Assembly (NCBI GenBank): GCA_900551645.1
Contig: URWP01000040.1
Span: 1 to 14,880 of the forward strand
Direction of reading: 5' to 3'
From: an uncultured Bacteroides sp.
GTDB lineage: Bacteria; Bacteroidota; Bacteroidia; Bacteroidales; Bacteroidaceae
Length of the DNA stretch: 14,880 bases
The stretch's first letter is position 1, and every line of letters starts with the position of its first letter. Below are positions 1 through 7,572 of the stretch, in pieces. The notes below the pieces were generated by a model. That model was not told the origin of the DNA. It did not search any database and saw nothing but the letters and a program-made list of their open reading frames with translations. The position numbers were made by a program, and so were the translations under genes.

Positions 1-79
1 GTTACCGGAAATTAATGGAAGATTGACCGCTACAAAAAATATTCTCATGTTTTAGTTGAAACATGAGTTCGTTTTCATG
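1..79. other. Edge segment, possible 3' end of an upstream gene
   Basis: Too short to assign. On the + strand one frame closes with TGA at 24-26 (last residues YRKLMED) and another with TAG at 53-55 (ending TATKNILMF). Either could be the tail of a + strand gene, and the terminator at 80-120 would fit that. On the - strand an ATG at 48-46 opens a hydrophobic stretch (MRIFFVAVNLPL) running off the edge, so a leftward gene is also possible. The flanking sequence is needed to decide. Confidence 0.25.
44..67. repeat. Inverted repeat, 9-bp stem with 6-base loop
   Basis: CTCATGTTT at 44-52 is perfectly complementary to AAACATGAG at 59-67, with loop TAGTTG. No T-run follows, so it is not itself a terminator. 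It lies 12 bases before the stronger hairpin at 80-119 and may stabilise the 3' end of the upstream transcript. Confidence 0.55.
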
Positions 80-120
80 AAAACGTCCGTTCGTATAACA
101 TTAAACGAACGGACGTTTTT
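80..120 (+). terminator. Rho-independent terminator of the upstream unit
   Basis: The 15-base arms at 80-94 (AAAACGTCCGTTCGT) and 105-119 are perfectly complementary around a 10-base loop. The right arm ends in a run of five T (116-120). The left arm starts with four A, so it could also stop leftward transcription. It isolates the receptor locus from whatever lies to the left. Confidence 0.8.
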
Positions 121-428
121 CGTTTCAGAATTTAAGATTGGTATGGGAAAATGGTTTAGAAGGTTTAATCTGTCATTTGGGTTTGTCTGTAAGTGAGTTA
201 TATGTTTAAAAGCAATTATCGGTAGTGTGAGAACATGAAATGCATGAGATATTGTTCTCTGAAAGTTGTAATTTTTGTGTGTAAAGATTTAAGAAAAGTG
301 CTCCAATATTTGTTAAATTTATCTTTGCGGGCTGAAATTTCATAAGAATGTTATAAAATATCTCATTGGAAATGTTATTTTTGTATACATTTTCGTTTTT
401 TATTCATTAAACAAGCTAAAACAGACTT
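121..428 (+). other. Intergenic region and 5' leader of the receptor locus
   Basis: About 300 AT-rich bases without a convincing gene. It holds the promoter candidates described separately and a weak dyad, GAGAACA (229-235) and TGTTCTC (253-259), around a 17-base spacer containing ATGCAT. The dyad could be an operator upstream of the promoter. I see no tRNA-like fold or recognisable riboswitch. A 17-codon frame at 143-196 has no support as a gene. Confidence 0.5.
298..327 (+). promoter_or_regulatory. Bacteroides-type promoter for the receptor gene
   Basis: TATCTTTG at 320-327 matches the Bacteroides -7 consensus TAnnTTTG exactly. The -33 position holds only GTG (298-300), 19 bases upstream, so that half is weak. 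The predicted transcript starts near 334 and leaves a leader of about 95 bases. A second perfect -7 match, TATTTTTG at 376-383, has no -33 element at proper spacing but could be an alternative start. Confidence 0.55.
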
Positions 429-3137
429 ATGAAAAAACATCTGAAACATTTCCTTTTGTTTGCAGTACTTTTTACATGTAGTATTGCAACGGCTGTAGCT
501 CAGGCTACATTGAAAGGTAAGGTCGTAGATGCGGAAACCAATGAGCCGCTGATTGGTGCAACGGTTTCGGTCAAAGGGCTTACAGTAGGTGCTGTCACTG
601 ACATGGATGGTTTATTTACATTGAAGTTTACTACTTCGAATGCTACCGTCGAGTTCAAGTACTTAGGTTACAAGGATGAAACGATGAAGATTACCCAGAA
701 AGGTAATGTTGATTTAGGCATTGTCAGCCTGAAACCTGATGCACATGTATTGGGTGATGTAGTCATCACTTCGCAGATAGCTGTGGCACGTAAGACTCCC
801 GTAGCTGTTTCTAGTGTGGCAATGGATTTTATTCAGGAAAAACTGGGAACGCAGGAATTTCCAGAAATTTTGAAATCTACTCCGGGTGTTCATGCCAATA
901 AGGATGGCGGTGGTTATGGCGACTCTGAAATTTACATGCGTGGTTTCGGAAATGAAAATATCGCTGTCATGGTGAACGGTGTGCCGATGAATGATATGGA
1001 GTGGGGAGGTGTCTATTGGTCTAACTGGGCCGGATTGACCGATGTTACCCGTACTATGCAGACTCAGCGCGGTCTGGGAGCTTCCAAAGTATCTGCTCCT
1101 TCCGTAGGAGGTACCATCAATATCATCACACAGAGTCTGGAAAGCAAAAAAGGTGGAACTGTATCTTATGCTTTGGGTAACGATGGCATGAATAAAATTT
1201 TGTTCAGTGTTTCTACCGGTCTTACCAAATCCGGTTGGGCTATGACCTTGCTGGGCTCTAAGAACTGGGGTAACGGATATGCCCAGGGATTGGATTTCGA
1301 AGGATATAATTATTTCTTGAATATATCCAAGCGCTTGAATGATGCTCATCAGCTTTCATTTACTGTTTTTGGTGCTCCGCAGACTCACTATCAACGTAAC
1401 GGTGCATTGACTATCGCAGACTGGAAGATGACAGAAGAAGTATATGGAATAAAGAATTATAAATACAATTCTACATACGGTTTTGATAATGAAGGGCGTA
1501 GAAGAACCAGTGAATACAATTCCTATCATAAGCCTCAGATCAGCTTGAATCATCAATGGCAAATCAATGAGAAATCGTCTTTGAGTACAGTTGCGTATGT
1601 GTCTATCGGACGTGGTTATGGTTATTCAGGACAGGGTAATGAATACTACGGCTATTCTTATCAGGACTGGAGGGGAGCTAACTATGGTACATTGCAGACC
1701 AAGTTCCGTAAACCGGACGGTACTTTTGATTACGGTGCCATTCAGGATATCAATGAAGAAAGTGAATATGGATCAATGCTGGCCATGAGTTTATCTAAGA
1801 ACTATCATAACTGGTATGGCCTTTTGTCTACTTATACTACCAAATTCGGTAAATACATTGATTTTTATGGAGGTGTGGATTTCCGTTATTATAAAGGTAC
1901 ACATACCAACGAAATTTCCGATTTGTATGGCGGACAGTATTTCATGGACTCTACCCGTGGAGATGTTTTGCCCGAAAATAACAGTGCGGCTGCCGATCCG
2001 ATGTGGGAATACGAAAAATTGGGAGTAGGTGATGTTGTATACCGTGACTATGACGGTCATGTATTGCAGGAAGGCGCGTTCTTCCAGACTGAGTTCAACA
2101 AAGATAAGTTGTCGGCTTTCGTGGCAGGTTCTTTGTCGAATACTACTTACTGGCGCTATGACCGTTTGTTCTATGATAAGGCTCATGCCAAATCAGACAA
2201 TATCAGCTTCATCGGTTTTACAGCTAAAGGTGGTGCAAACTATAATATTACTGACAATCATAATGTATTCTTCAATTTAGGTTATATCAGTCGTGCACCT
2301 AAATTCTCTTACGGCGCTTTCATGCAGGCCAATGCAAGTCATGCTATCAATAAGGATGCCAAAAATGAAAAGGTATTGTCTTTCGAATTGGGATATGGTT
2401 TCCGTAACAGCTGGTTGACTGCCAATGTAAATGCTTATTGGACCAAGTGGTTGGATAAGGCGATGACTAAATCCGGTCAGCTCGACAATCAGGAACGTAC
2501 CGAATACTATATGAATATGACAGGTGTAAATGCTCTTCACAAAGGTGTAGAACTGGATGTGAAGATTACGCCGCTTAAATGGTTGGATATTACGGGTATG
2601 TTCTCTTTAGGTGACTGGAAATGGGATAGCAACGCTACTGGTTACGCATACGATGATGCAGGTATGCCGCTGAAAGAAGATGGTACACAGGCAAGCGGTA
2701 TCGGTGCTCCGGACCATGTTTCTGCTTCCATTAATCTGAAAGGGGTACGTGTGGGAGGTTCTGCACAGACTACAGCTGCTTTGGGCGCAACTTTCAAGAT
2801 TGGAAAATCTATCCGTGTAGGTGCCGACTGGACTTATTACGGACGTAACTATGCTTATTATTCATTCAGTGGTAGTGACTTGAAATTAGGACAGGAAATT
2901 ACGATTGCCGATCCGTGGAAAGTTCCTGCTGCCAGTCAGATTGATATGAATGCATCTTATCGTTTCAAGTTGGGTAAGTTGGACGCTGTTCTTTCAGGAA
3001 ATGTAAACAACTTGCTTGATTACCAGTATATCTCAAAGGCATATAATCCTCGTTCTGGAACAGTTTCCGATGAAACTATCTATTGTTACTACGCCTTTGG
3101 ACGTACTTATAGTGTGAGACTGAAAGTAAACTTCTAA
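429..3137 (+). CDS. TonB-dependent outer-membrane receptor with carboxypeptidase-like N-terminal domain
   Basis: A 902-residue beta-barrel importer that uses energy from TonB-ExbBD to bring a bound ligand across the outer membrane. A signal peptide ends near AVAQ (22-25). A carboxypeptidase-D-regulatory-like beta domain follows (about 27-103; GKVVDAETNEPLIGATV), then a TonB-box-like stretch at 109-114 (GDVVIT at 109-114 by register). The plug spans about 120-238 with IYMRGFG and VGGTINIIT motifs, and the barrel runs to a terminal phenylalanine (VRLKVNF), the usual outer-membrane assembly signal. It is shorter than typical SusC proteins and no susD follows, so it is better placed with general TonB receptors. 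It is 26 bases ahead of the lipoprotein gene and almost certainly cotranscribed with it. The substrate cannot be read from sequence; context suggests a nuclease product or nucleic-acid-linked ligand. Confidence 0.93.
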   Translation: MKKHLKHFLLFAVLFTCSIATAVAQATLKGKVVDAETNEPLIGATVSVKGLTVGAVTDMDGLFTLKFTTSNATVEFKYLGYKDETMKITQKGNVDLGIVSLKPDAHVLGDVVITSQIAVARKTPVAVSSVAMDFIQEKLGTQEFPEILKSTPGVHANKDGGGYGDSEIYMRGFGNENIAVMVNGVPMNDMEWGGVYWSNWAGLTDVTRTMQTQRGLGASKVSAPSVGGTINIITQSLESKKGGTVSYALGNDGMNKILFSVSTGLTKSGWAMTLLGSKNWGNGYAQGLDFEGYNYFLNISKRLNDAHQLSFTVFGAPQTHYQRNGALTIADWKMTEEVYGIKNYKYNSTYGFDNEGRRRTSEYNSYHKPQISLNHQWQINEKSSLSTVAYVSIGRGYGYSGQGNEYYGYSYQDWRGANYGTLQTKFRKPDGTFDYGAIQDINEESEYGSMLAMSLSKNYHNWYGLLSTYTTKFGKYIDFYGGVDFRYYKGTHTNEISDLYGGQYFMDSTRGDVLPENNSAAADPMWEYEKLGVGDVVYRDYDGHVLQEGAFFQTEFNKDKLSAFVAGSLSNTTYWRYDRLFYDKAHAKSDNISFIGFTAKGGANYNITDNHNVFFNLGYISRAPKFSYGAFMQANASHAINKDAKNEKVLSFELGYGFRNSWLTANVNAYWTKWLDKAMTKSGQLDNQERTEYYMNMTGVNALHKGVELDVKITPLKWLDITGMFSLGDWKWDSNATGYAYDDAGMPLKEDGTQASGIGAPDHVSASINLKGVRVGGSAQTTAALGATFKIGKSIRVGADWTYYGRNYAYYSFSGSDLKLGQEITIADPWKVPAASQIDMNASYRFKLGKLDAVLSGNVNNLLDYQYISKAYNPRSGTVSDETIYCYYAFGRTYSVRLKVNF

Positions 3138-3163
3138 TCACCTGTTTTAATAGAAAAGAATTT

Positions 3164-5614
3164 ATGAAAAAAATATTTTTTATATCAACCGCATTGCTGG
3201 CTACCTTGACAGCATGTGAAGATTATAACGACCAGTTCAATATCGGCTCTCAGATTTCGGATGTAAAGAAGGGAGTTGCTATTAAGTTGGAGGCTTCGGA
3301 TTATGCGGCAGTGGCCAATAATGCTACCAACAAGGAAGTAGCTTTGTCTAAAGATCCGGAAAACGGAACTTATGTGGCTGCGCTTGAGGCGATAGGTAAA
3401 AACCGGTATTTTGCAAGTAAGACAGAAGCCGAATGGTTCCTGCCAGCTTTCATTACCGAAAAATATCCGCAGGCTGATGCCGGTTCGCGTTTTTCTGTCT
3501 CTTATAATATGTATCGTGAACCGTCTGCTTATCTGGCTGATTTTAAGAATCTGGCTGAATATACGCTGACAAATGCCGATTACCGGAGTGTATGGGGAGA
3601 AACGGCTTCTGCTAATTACCTTTCTCCGTCTACACTGAAGAAACTGCCTGAAGTATTGGCTGCCAAGATAGAGAAACCGGCAGAAGGCGATATGGTGGCA
3701 GTGAACTATGCCTATTCTGAATTTGAACCGGGGGCAGGTGGAGGCTCTGTTATTCCAATGGTATATCAGCAGGTAACCTCGTTTGATGGTGAAGAGGGAA
3801 ACTATGTGATTGCTGCCAAAGCTGATGACGGAAACTATTATCCTTTCGGAAAGCTGGACAAAGAGAGCTATAGTTACGGATATATGAATCCGGCTCCGAT
3901 TAGTGTTGGCGAAAACGGGGTAATTGCCAGTGCCGACGGTTCAGAGCAGGTAGTTACGTTAACTAAGGCTGCAAATGGATTTACTTTGCTGAATGGCTGG
4001 TCTCAGTATCTTTATATGAGCGGTACCTATAATAGTTTCAATGTCAGTGAATCTGTTCCTGCCGAAGGAGCTGAATGGGCATTGAGTGGTAATGGCGATG
4101 GTACGTTTGCTTTGAAGAACGTAGAGAAAAACAAGACAGTGAAGCTGACTTATGTAAATGATAAGTATAGTTATGGATGTTATCCGGAATCCAGCTATGC
4201 CTATTTCTTCGATCCGATGACAGAAGAAACCGGTAAGTTTGCCATTAAGGATGTGACGCTGCCAGAAGGTTCTGATTATGTGTGGAAAATCGATTCATAT
4301 GGTTATTACAAAGGTTCCGCGTTCGTAGGCGGTAAAAATCTGGCTTCGGAAAGTTATGTGGTTTCTTCTGAAATAGATCTTTCCGAAGCGACTGCACCGG
4401 TGTTGTCCTTTAAACTGGCTCTTAATTATTTGAACGGTAATACAGCTGCCGACTTCTTCCAGGTGAAGGTGGCTTCTGATTACGCAGACAATGTGGCTGC
4501 AGCTACATGGACTGATGTGGCATACGATGCTTCAGAAATCGGAAGTTCGTGGAATTTTAGTAACCAGCGTATTGACTTGAGTGCTTTCAACGGGAAAAAG
4601 ATTGTTGTAGCTTTCGTGTATAAGAGTACGGATGCTTGTGCTCCTACCGTGGAATTGAAGGATGCACAGGTACAGGAGAAAGATGCGAAATATTGGGATG
4701 TATGTTTGTTTAAGGAAGTGGCAGAAAGCGAAGTCGAGGCTGCTATGCTGAGGATGAGCCGTGCTTCTGGTGCTTATGCGAATTCTTCTGCTCTTTACGT
4801 TTATACTGATGGTGCTTGGATAGAGTATGAGAGAGAAGATGTCAATGTATTGGTTGCCGATCCGAAGTTCTATGCAGAATTGGGTACCGAATATGTTTCT
4901 AAACCATCTGTAATCTTCCCGGTTTATTTGGCTCAGAAATATCCATACGCAACGAAAGGTGAACAGGTGGCTGTAATCTATAAGAATGCTGCAGATGCCG
5001 ATCCGATAGTGGAGGAATATACATTAAACGGTACTTGGGCTGCTTCTACCAATTATTCTACTCGTACGACAATCTTTGAAAAGACTGCCGATGGAAATTA
5101 TACTGCGCAGGCTGGTGTTTATTTGGATGAAGCGTTGACTGGTGGTAATGATGGCGGATTTACAGTTCAGGACATCGCGTTGACAGGAGTCAGCTACGTA
5201 TGGAAGAGTGATGCCAGCTATGGTTGGAAAGCTTCGGCTTTTATGAATAATACAAATTATGAGACTGAAAGCTGGTTGCTTACTCCGGCCATTGACTTGT
5301 CAGAGGCAATGAGTCCTCAATTGTCATTCGAAGAGGCTCACAAGTTCTTGAATGGCAATCCGCTTTCCGAATACATGATGGTGAAGATTTCTACTGACTA
5401 TGTAGACAATGTAGAAACAGCTACATGGGAAACTGTAGAAGTAGATGAAACACAGTGGTCTGACGGACAGAGCTGGGATTTCTATAAGGTGGGTCCTTAT
5501 AGCCTGGGCAGTTACGTAGGTCAGGTAGTTCGCATTGCGTTTGTTTATAAGAGTACAAGCAGTGCTGCTCCTACTTGGGAAATAAAGAATGTCTTGGTAA
5601 ACGAGGCTGAATAA
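3164..5614 (+). CDS. Modular surface lipoprotein with duplicated choice-of-anchor-J-like domains
   Basis: An 816-residue lipoprotein. The signal peptide ends in lipobox LTAC (15-18), and the cysteine is followed by E-D, an acidic start typical of Bacteroidota lipoproteins exported to the cell surface. Two related beta-sandwich modules are visible at about 363-505 and 670-816. Both share a VWK opening, IDLSEA, a P-x-LSF step, LNGN, DY-x-DNV, ATW and a closing AFVYKST. This layout resembles choice-of-anchor J (cleaved-adhesin-like) domains. A second unit is also doubled: LPAFITEKYP (93-102) and FPVYLAQKYP (585-594) occupy equivalent positions ahead of each module. Residues about 120-360 form an extra beta-rich, Gly/Tyr-rich segment I cannot assign. 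No catalytic motif is seen. It probably binds ligand at the surface for the receptor encoded 26 bases upstream, a SusD-like role without SusD homology. The function is inferred. Confidence 0.8.
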   Translation: MKKIFFISTALLATLTACEDYNDQFNIGSQISDVKKGVAIKLEASDYAAVANNATNKEVALSKDPENGTYVAALEAIGKNRYFASKTEAEWFLPAFITEKYPQADAGSRFSVSYNMYREPSAYLADFKNLAEYTLTNADYRSVWGETASANYLSPSTLKKLPEVLAAKIEKPAEGDMVAVNYAYSEFEPGAGGGSVIPMVYQQVTSFDGEEGNYVIAAKADDGNYYPFGKLDKESYSYGYMNPAPISVGENGVIASADGSEQVVTLTKAANGFTLLNGWSQYLYMSGTYNSFNVSESVPAEGAEWALSGNGDGTFALKNVEKNKTVKLTYVNDKYSYGCYPESSYAYFFDPMTEETGKFAIKDVTLPEGSDYVWKIDSYGYYKGSAFVGGKNLASESYVVSSEIDLSEATAPVLSFKLALNYLNGNTAADFFQVKVASDYADNVAAATWTDVAYDASEIGSSWNFSNQRIDLSAFNGKKIVVAFVYKSTDACAPTVELKDAQVQEKDAKYWDVCLFKEVAESEVEAAMLRMSRASGAYANSSALYVYTDGAWIEYEREDVNVLVADPKFYAELGTEYVSKPSVIFPVYLAQKYPYATKGEQVAVIYKNAADADPIVEEYTLNGTWAASTNYSTRTTIFEKTADGNYTAQAGVYLDEALTGGNDGGFTVQDIALTGVSYVWKSDASYGWKASAFMNNTNYETESWLLTPAIDLSEAMSPQLSFEEAHKFLNGNPLSEYMMVKISTDYVDNVETATWETVEVDETQWSDGQSWDFYKVGPYSLGSYVGQVVRIAFVYKSTSSAAPTWEIKNVLVNEAE

Positions 5615-5630
5615 TAATTAATAAAATATT

Positions 5631-5678
5631 CCGTCGGTTCTTCTTTATGGCATAAAAGAAGAATCGGCGGATTTTTTT
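5631..5678 (+). terminator. Intrinsic terminator between lipoprotein and nuclease genes
   Basis: The 16-base arms at 5631-5646 and 5655-5670 pair throughout, with two G-U wobbles, around an 8-base loop. Seven T follow (5672-5678). The nuclease start codon is only 11 bases after the T-run, and I find no TAnnTTTG box between the genes. The hairpin may therefore act as an attenuator that lowers nuclease expression relative to the receptor and lipoprotein. Confidence 0.85.
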
Positions 5679-5689
5679 ATCTGATTCTC

Positions 5690-6967
5690 ATGATAAAGAA
5701 AAAATTGCTTGTATTAGGAATGGCATTGTTTTTTTTCAATGTCGGTTGTGAAGATACGAATCCTGCCTCTGACAGTTATATAGAGACTACGCAGGATGGG
5801 GCTGTAACATTAACATTGAAGGGATATGAAAGCACTTCTTCCGGCTTTTCTGTTTTTCAGCCAGAAGGGTTCAGTGCTCCTTTCTATATCAAAGACAAGA
5901 AGTTCTATGGCGAAGTCTATCGGTTTGTACAGACCACTTCCGGACGTTTGGATGAGTTAGAAGAAATTCCGTTTGGTGAGGAGTGGTATTCTTCTGTAGA
6001 TATTGTAGAGGGAGCTTCATACTGGGCCTGGTGTGCTGCTCCGGATATATATCGTTTTGCTAAATTCCGTGTGGCAGATATTTCGGGTAATGATGTGCTT
6101 ATTGAATATGTAACGGAAGATACCCCTACAGATAAAAATCTGAACGTCAATGTTAATGCGGGAAATGCTTCTGTAACGGCTTATGAAATACCTCATTTGG
6201 ACAACCGTTATGTGTATGCCGACCATTATGTTACGGTAAATGGTACGGAGTTGTTGAATTATGCTTTGGAGTGGAATCCTGACATGCGTCACGCCAATTG
6301 GGTAGCTTTCTCATTTGATACCACTACTTCAGCTGATGCTGTAAAACGAACCGATGCTTGGAAGGAAGATCCGAAGCTGCCTGTAGAGATGCAGACTACG
6401 GAAGAAGACCATAAGAGTGATGGCTTTGACAAAGGTCATTTGTGTGCTTCCGAAGACCGTGTCTATAGCAAGGAAGCCAATGAACAGACATTTTATTACA
6501 GTAATATGTCTCCACAACTGAATGATTTCAATGGTGGGTTCTGGGCCAAGATGGAGGCACGTGTGCAGAACTGGGGGCGTTCTACAGCTACAGGAACTTT
6601 TGATAAGGTATATGTCGCTAAAGGAGGAACCATGAATGACCTGCTGAAGAACTTTACTGGTACTAAAGTCCAGGGGGGAACTCCTACTACCGATGAGAAT
6701 GGTTTTACGATTCATGGGCTGGCTTGTCCGAAGTACTATTTCATGGCGGTATTGGCACAGAAAGGCGATACTTTTCAGGCAATCGGTTTCTTGGTAGAAC
6801 ATAAGGAAGGGTATCCGCGTAATCCTTCGGCCAGTGAATTGAAGCAATATGTAGTGTCTATCGATGAATTAGAAAAGAAAACAGGAATTGATTTCTTCTG
6901 TAATTTACCGGACCATATCGAACAGACAATAGAATCGGTTACAGATGTAAATGCATGGGCTTGGTAA
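5690..6967 (+). CDS. DNA/RNA non-specific endonuclease (NUC family), predicted lipoprotein
   Basis: A 425-residue protein with a lipoprotein signal peptide ending FNVGC (C20), then E-D, suggesting display at the cell surface. Residues about 25-175 form a beta-rich region without known catalytic motifs. The NUC (Serratia/Anabaena NucA-like) domain spans about 180-415. It contains D247-K-G-H250, where H250 is the expected general base, and N281-G-G-F-W-A-K-M-E289, matching the N...E metal-site motif (N119/E127 in the Serratia enzyme). A conserved-looking PKYYF stretch follows. In Serratia nuclease the first motif is DRGH, so Lys replaces Arg here; otherwise the site looks intact. The family cuts single- and double-stranded DNA and RNA with Mg2+. 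It lies behind a terminator after the lipoprotein gene and probably depends on read-through. Nucleic-acid scavenging is the likely role; defence or biofilm-DNA turnover are alternatives. Confidence 0.88.
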   Translation: MIKKKLLVLGMALFFFNVGCEDTNPASDSYIETTQDGAVTLTLKGYESTSSGFSVFQPEGFSAPFYIKDKKFYGEVYRFVQTTSGRLDELEEIPFGEEWYSSVDIVEGASYWAWCAAPDIYRFAKFRVADISGNDVLIEYVTEDTPTDKNLNVNVNAGNASVTAYEIPHLDNRYVYADHYVTVNGTELLNYALEWNPDMRHANWVAFSFDTTTSADAVKRTDAWKEDPKLPVEMQTTEEDHKSDGFDKGHLCASEDRVYSKEANEQTFYYSNMSPQLNDFNGGFWAKMEARVQNWGRSTATGTFDKVYVAKGGTMNDLLKNFTGTKVQGGTPTTDENGFTIHGLACPKYYFMAVLAQKGDTFQAIGFLVEHKEGYPRNPSASELKQYVVSIDELEKKTGIDFFCNLPDHIEQTIESVTDVNAWAW

Positions 6968-6977
6968 ATTGTTCAGA

Positions 6978-7439
6978 TTAGATATGAATCCCATAGTCTT
7001 GTTTGATTTCATCCATAACGAACATGCTTTCCAGTGAGCCCAGACTGTCGATGGTACCCAGTACGTTCAGAATGAATTCCTGATAATGTTTCATGTTTCG
7101 TGCATGGATTTTCAGCAGGTAATCAAAACTTCCGGAGATATTGTAACACTCGGTTACCTCCGGAGTTTTTTTGATGATTTCTGTAAATTCCGTGGCTATA
7201 TCCCGATTCAGCCGACGTAGTTTCACGCTGCAGAATACTACAAATCCCTGATTCAGCTTGTCGGCATCCAGTACAGCAATGTATTTTTTGATATATCCTT
7301 TGTTCTCTAATCGTTTTAACCGTTCGAATACAGGGGTGGAGGAGAGATTTACACGTGCTGCCAATTCTTTTGTGGTCAGTCGGGCATTCTCTTGCAGGAT
7401 GCGTAGAATCTGTAGGTCGGTCTTGTCAAGTGTATCCAT
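6978..7439 (-). CDS. Lrp/AsnC-family transcriptional regulator
   Basis: A 153-residue protein of normal family length. The N-terminal winged helix-turn-helix (about 3-60) opens with DKTDLQILRILQENARLT and has a recognition segment around 32-43 (LSSTPVFERLKR). A C-terminal RAM domain (about 66-150) contains the G-x-F-D-Y loop (103-107) typical of the effector site at the dimer interface. Family members are dimers or octamers that bind amino acids and bend DNA at AT-rich palindromes. The gene is divergent from metY with 163 bases between the start codons, which suggests control of methionine/cysteine metabolism and of itself. Its stop is only 10 bases from the convergent nuclease stop, and no hairpin separates them. 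The effector amino acid cannot be predicted. The ATG is the only plausible start. Confidence 0.92.
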   Translation of the reverse strand: MDTLDKTDLQILRILQENARLTTKELAARVNLSSTPVFERLKRLENKGYIKKYIAVLDADKLNQGFVVFCSVKLRRLNRDIATEFTEIIKKTPEVTECYNISGSFDYLLKIHARNMKHYQEFILNVLGTIDSLGSLESMFVMDEIKQDYGIHI

Positions 7440-7505
7440 AGAATAATATTCTTTTATCGGATGCTATTTTCCAGTATCTCTTATTGATTTTTCTTTTCAT
7501 CTTAG

Positions 7506-7513
7506 CAAAAATA
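7506..7513 (-). promoter_or_regulatory. -7 promoter box of the Lrp-type regulator
   Basis: Read on the - strand this is TATTTTTG, an exact TAnnTTTG match about 67 bases before the start codon, giving a leader of about 60 bases. No good -33 TTTG lies at the right distance, which is common for genes needing activation or weakly expressed regulators. Confidence 0.5.
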
Positions 7514-7527
7514 GGAAGTTTTTCTAT
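7511..7527. promoter_or_regulatory. Candidate Lrp operator, imperfect 17-bp palindrome
   Basis: The sequence has the symmetric form ATAGnAAnnnTTnCTAT, with an AT-rich centre, and overlaps the -7 box of the regulator gene. Size and base composition fit the loosely palindromic sites of about 15 bp used by Lrp/AsnC proteins. Autorepression is the natural reading, but it is an inference from one site. Confidence 0.3.
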
Positions 7528-7540
7528 ATTTTCTTCAGAT

Positions 7541-7572
7541 ATTGGTGGAAATTTCTTAGCGTTTTACCTTTG
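7541..7572 (+). promoter_or_regulatory. Bacteroides-type promoter of metY
   Basis: ATTG at 7541-7544 is followed after exactly 20 bases by TACCTTTG (7565-7572), an exact -7 match. Transcription should begin near 7579, which leaves a leader of about 24 bases to the ATG at 7603. It also excludes the in-frame TTG at 7570, which lies inside the -7 box, as translation start. Confidence 0.75.

Noticed and set aside
143..196. 17-codon frame (MGKWFRRFNLSF...) in the left intergenic region
   Set aside because: Very short, upstream of the promoter, and without a promoter or conserved motif of its own.
714..1349. 211-codon - strand frame inside the TonB receptor gene
   Set aside because: It is antisense to conserved plug-domain sequence and its product matches no family I recognise.
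429..5614. Classical Sus-type polysaccharide utilization locus
   Set aside because: The receptor is followed by a protein with no SusD features, and no glycoside hydrolase, polysaccharide lyase or hybrid sensor is present.
5690..6967. Anti-phage or toxin nuclease system
   Set aside because: The enzyme has a lipoprotein signal and belongs to a typical extracellular nuclease family. There is no immunity protein, secretion-toxin domain or defence gene nearby.
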